IMG/VR virus record: IMGVR_UViG_3300001450_007678
Location: 1-29,961 of that record
Direction: 5' to 3' (one strand)
Length of the DNA: 29,961 nucleotides
From: a virus
In this document: positions 29,953 to 29,961 of the stretch, one piece after another
Position numbering within the stretch: position 1 is the stretch's first letter
Layout of the letters: the number at the start of each line of letters is the position of its first letter
Translations under genes and position numbers: made by a program
The notes under the pieces: generated by a model
What the model saw: only the letters and a program-made list of their open reading frames with translations
Database searches by the model: none
Told to the model about the DNA's origin: nothing

Positions 29953-29961
29953 ATTATGTTA

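Noticed and set aside
1-29961. Lysogeny genes, CRISPR array, insertion sequence
   Set aside because: No integrase, excisionase or transposase motifs, no regularly spaced repeats of CRISPR type and no terminal inverted repeats were found.

Overview
The window is part of the genome of a lytic-type tailed phage, A+T-rich (roughly 30-35% G+C by eye), and probably infects a member of the Bacteroidota. The host inference rests on three signals. First, promoters match the Bacteroidota pattern: a -33 TTG, then 20 nt, then TAnnTTTG. Four intergenic copies and one intragenic copy have (near-)consensus -7 boxes and exactly 20 nt spacing. Second, almost no gene has a Shine-Dalgarno sequence; most start after an A-rich leader such as AAAATTATG. 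Third, the primase has the BT4734/VirE-type N-terminal domain common in Bacteroidota elements. No integrase, excisionase, CRISPR, IS or tRNA was seen. The two long virion-type genes suggest a podovirus-like phage, but capsid, portal and terminase lie outside the window.

Layout. (1) 1-3603: a rightward winged-helix protein meets a leftward groEL-groES chaperonin pair, followed by a leftward pair of small genes (one extremely basic). (2) 3604-4142: a divergent spacer with a C-rich tract that could form a G-quadruplex on the minus strand. (3) 4143-7828: two unknown genes, an amidoligase-like enzyme, a structured spacer, and a class II glutamine amidotransferase fused to a gamma-glutamylcyclotransferase-like domain, with an apparent 1-nt frameshift near its start. 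(4) 7886-9291: very small genes, two sharing an identical 20-nt junction. (5) 9474-12862: a DNA-metabolism operon with an Nmad1/DUF1599 protein, a DnaA domain IV-like protein, a Sak3/DUF1071 annealing protein, a RecE-like nuclease and a small SSB-like protein. (6) 13078-19231: primase-helicase, SNF2-like helicase, VRR-NUC nuclease, a second DnaA-C-like protein, metallophosphoesterase and PD-(D/E)XK nuclease. (7) 19228-29952, leftward: a 2858-aa giant polyvalent protein and a 712-aa probable virion protein.

How it works together. Regions 5 and 6 form a self-sufficient replication and recombination set: initiator-like DNA binders, priming and unwinding, annealing, end resection, ssDNA binding and nucleases. 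GroEL/ES may fold the phage's own large virion proteins. The amidoligase and GATase-cyclotransferase pair points to formation and trimming of an amide or gamma-glutamyl linkage on an unknown target.

The strongest undescribed signal is a pair of non-coding elements, 2386-2550 and 12922-13086. They share five GACA-type motifs at identical spacing (85, 9, 41 and 12 nt) around an AT-rich stretch whose sequence is not conserved. One ends on the primase start codon. They look like twin replication origins or operators of one binding protein.
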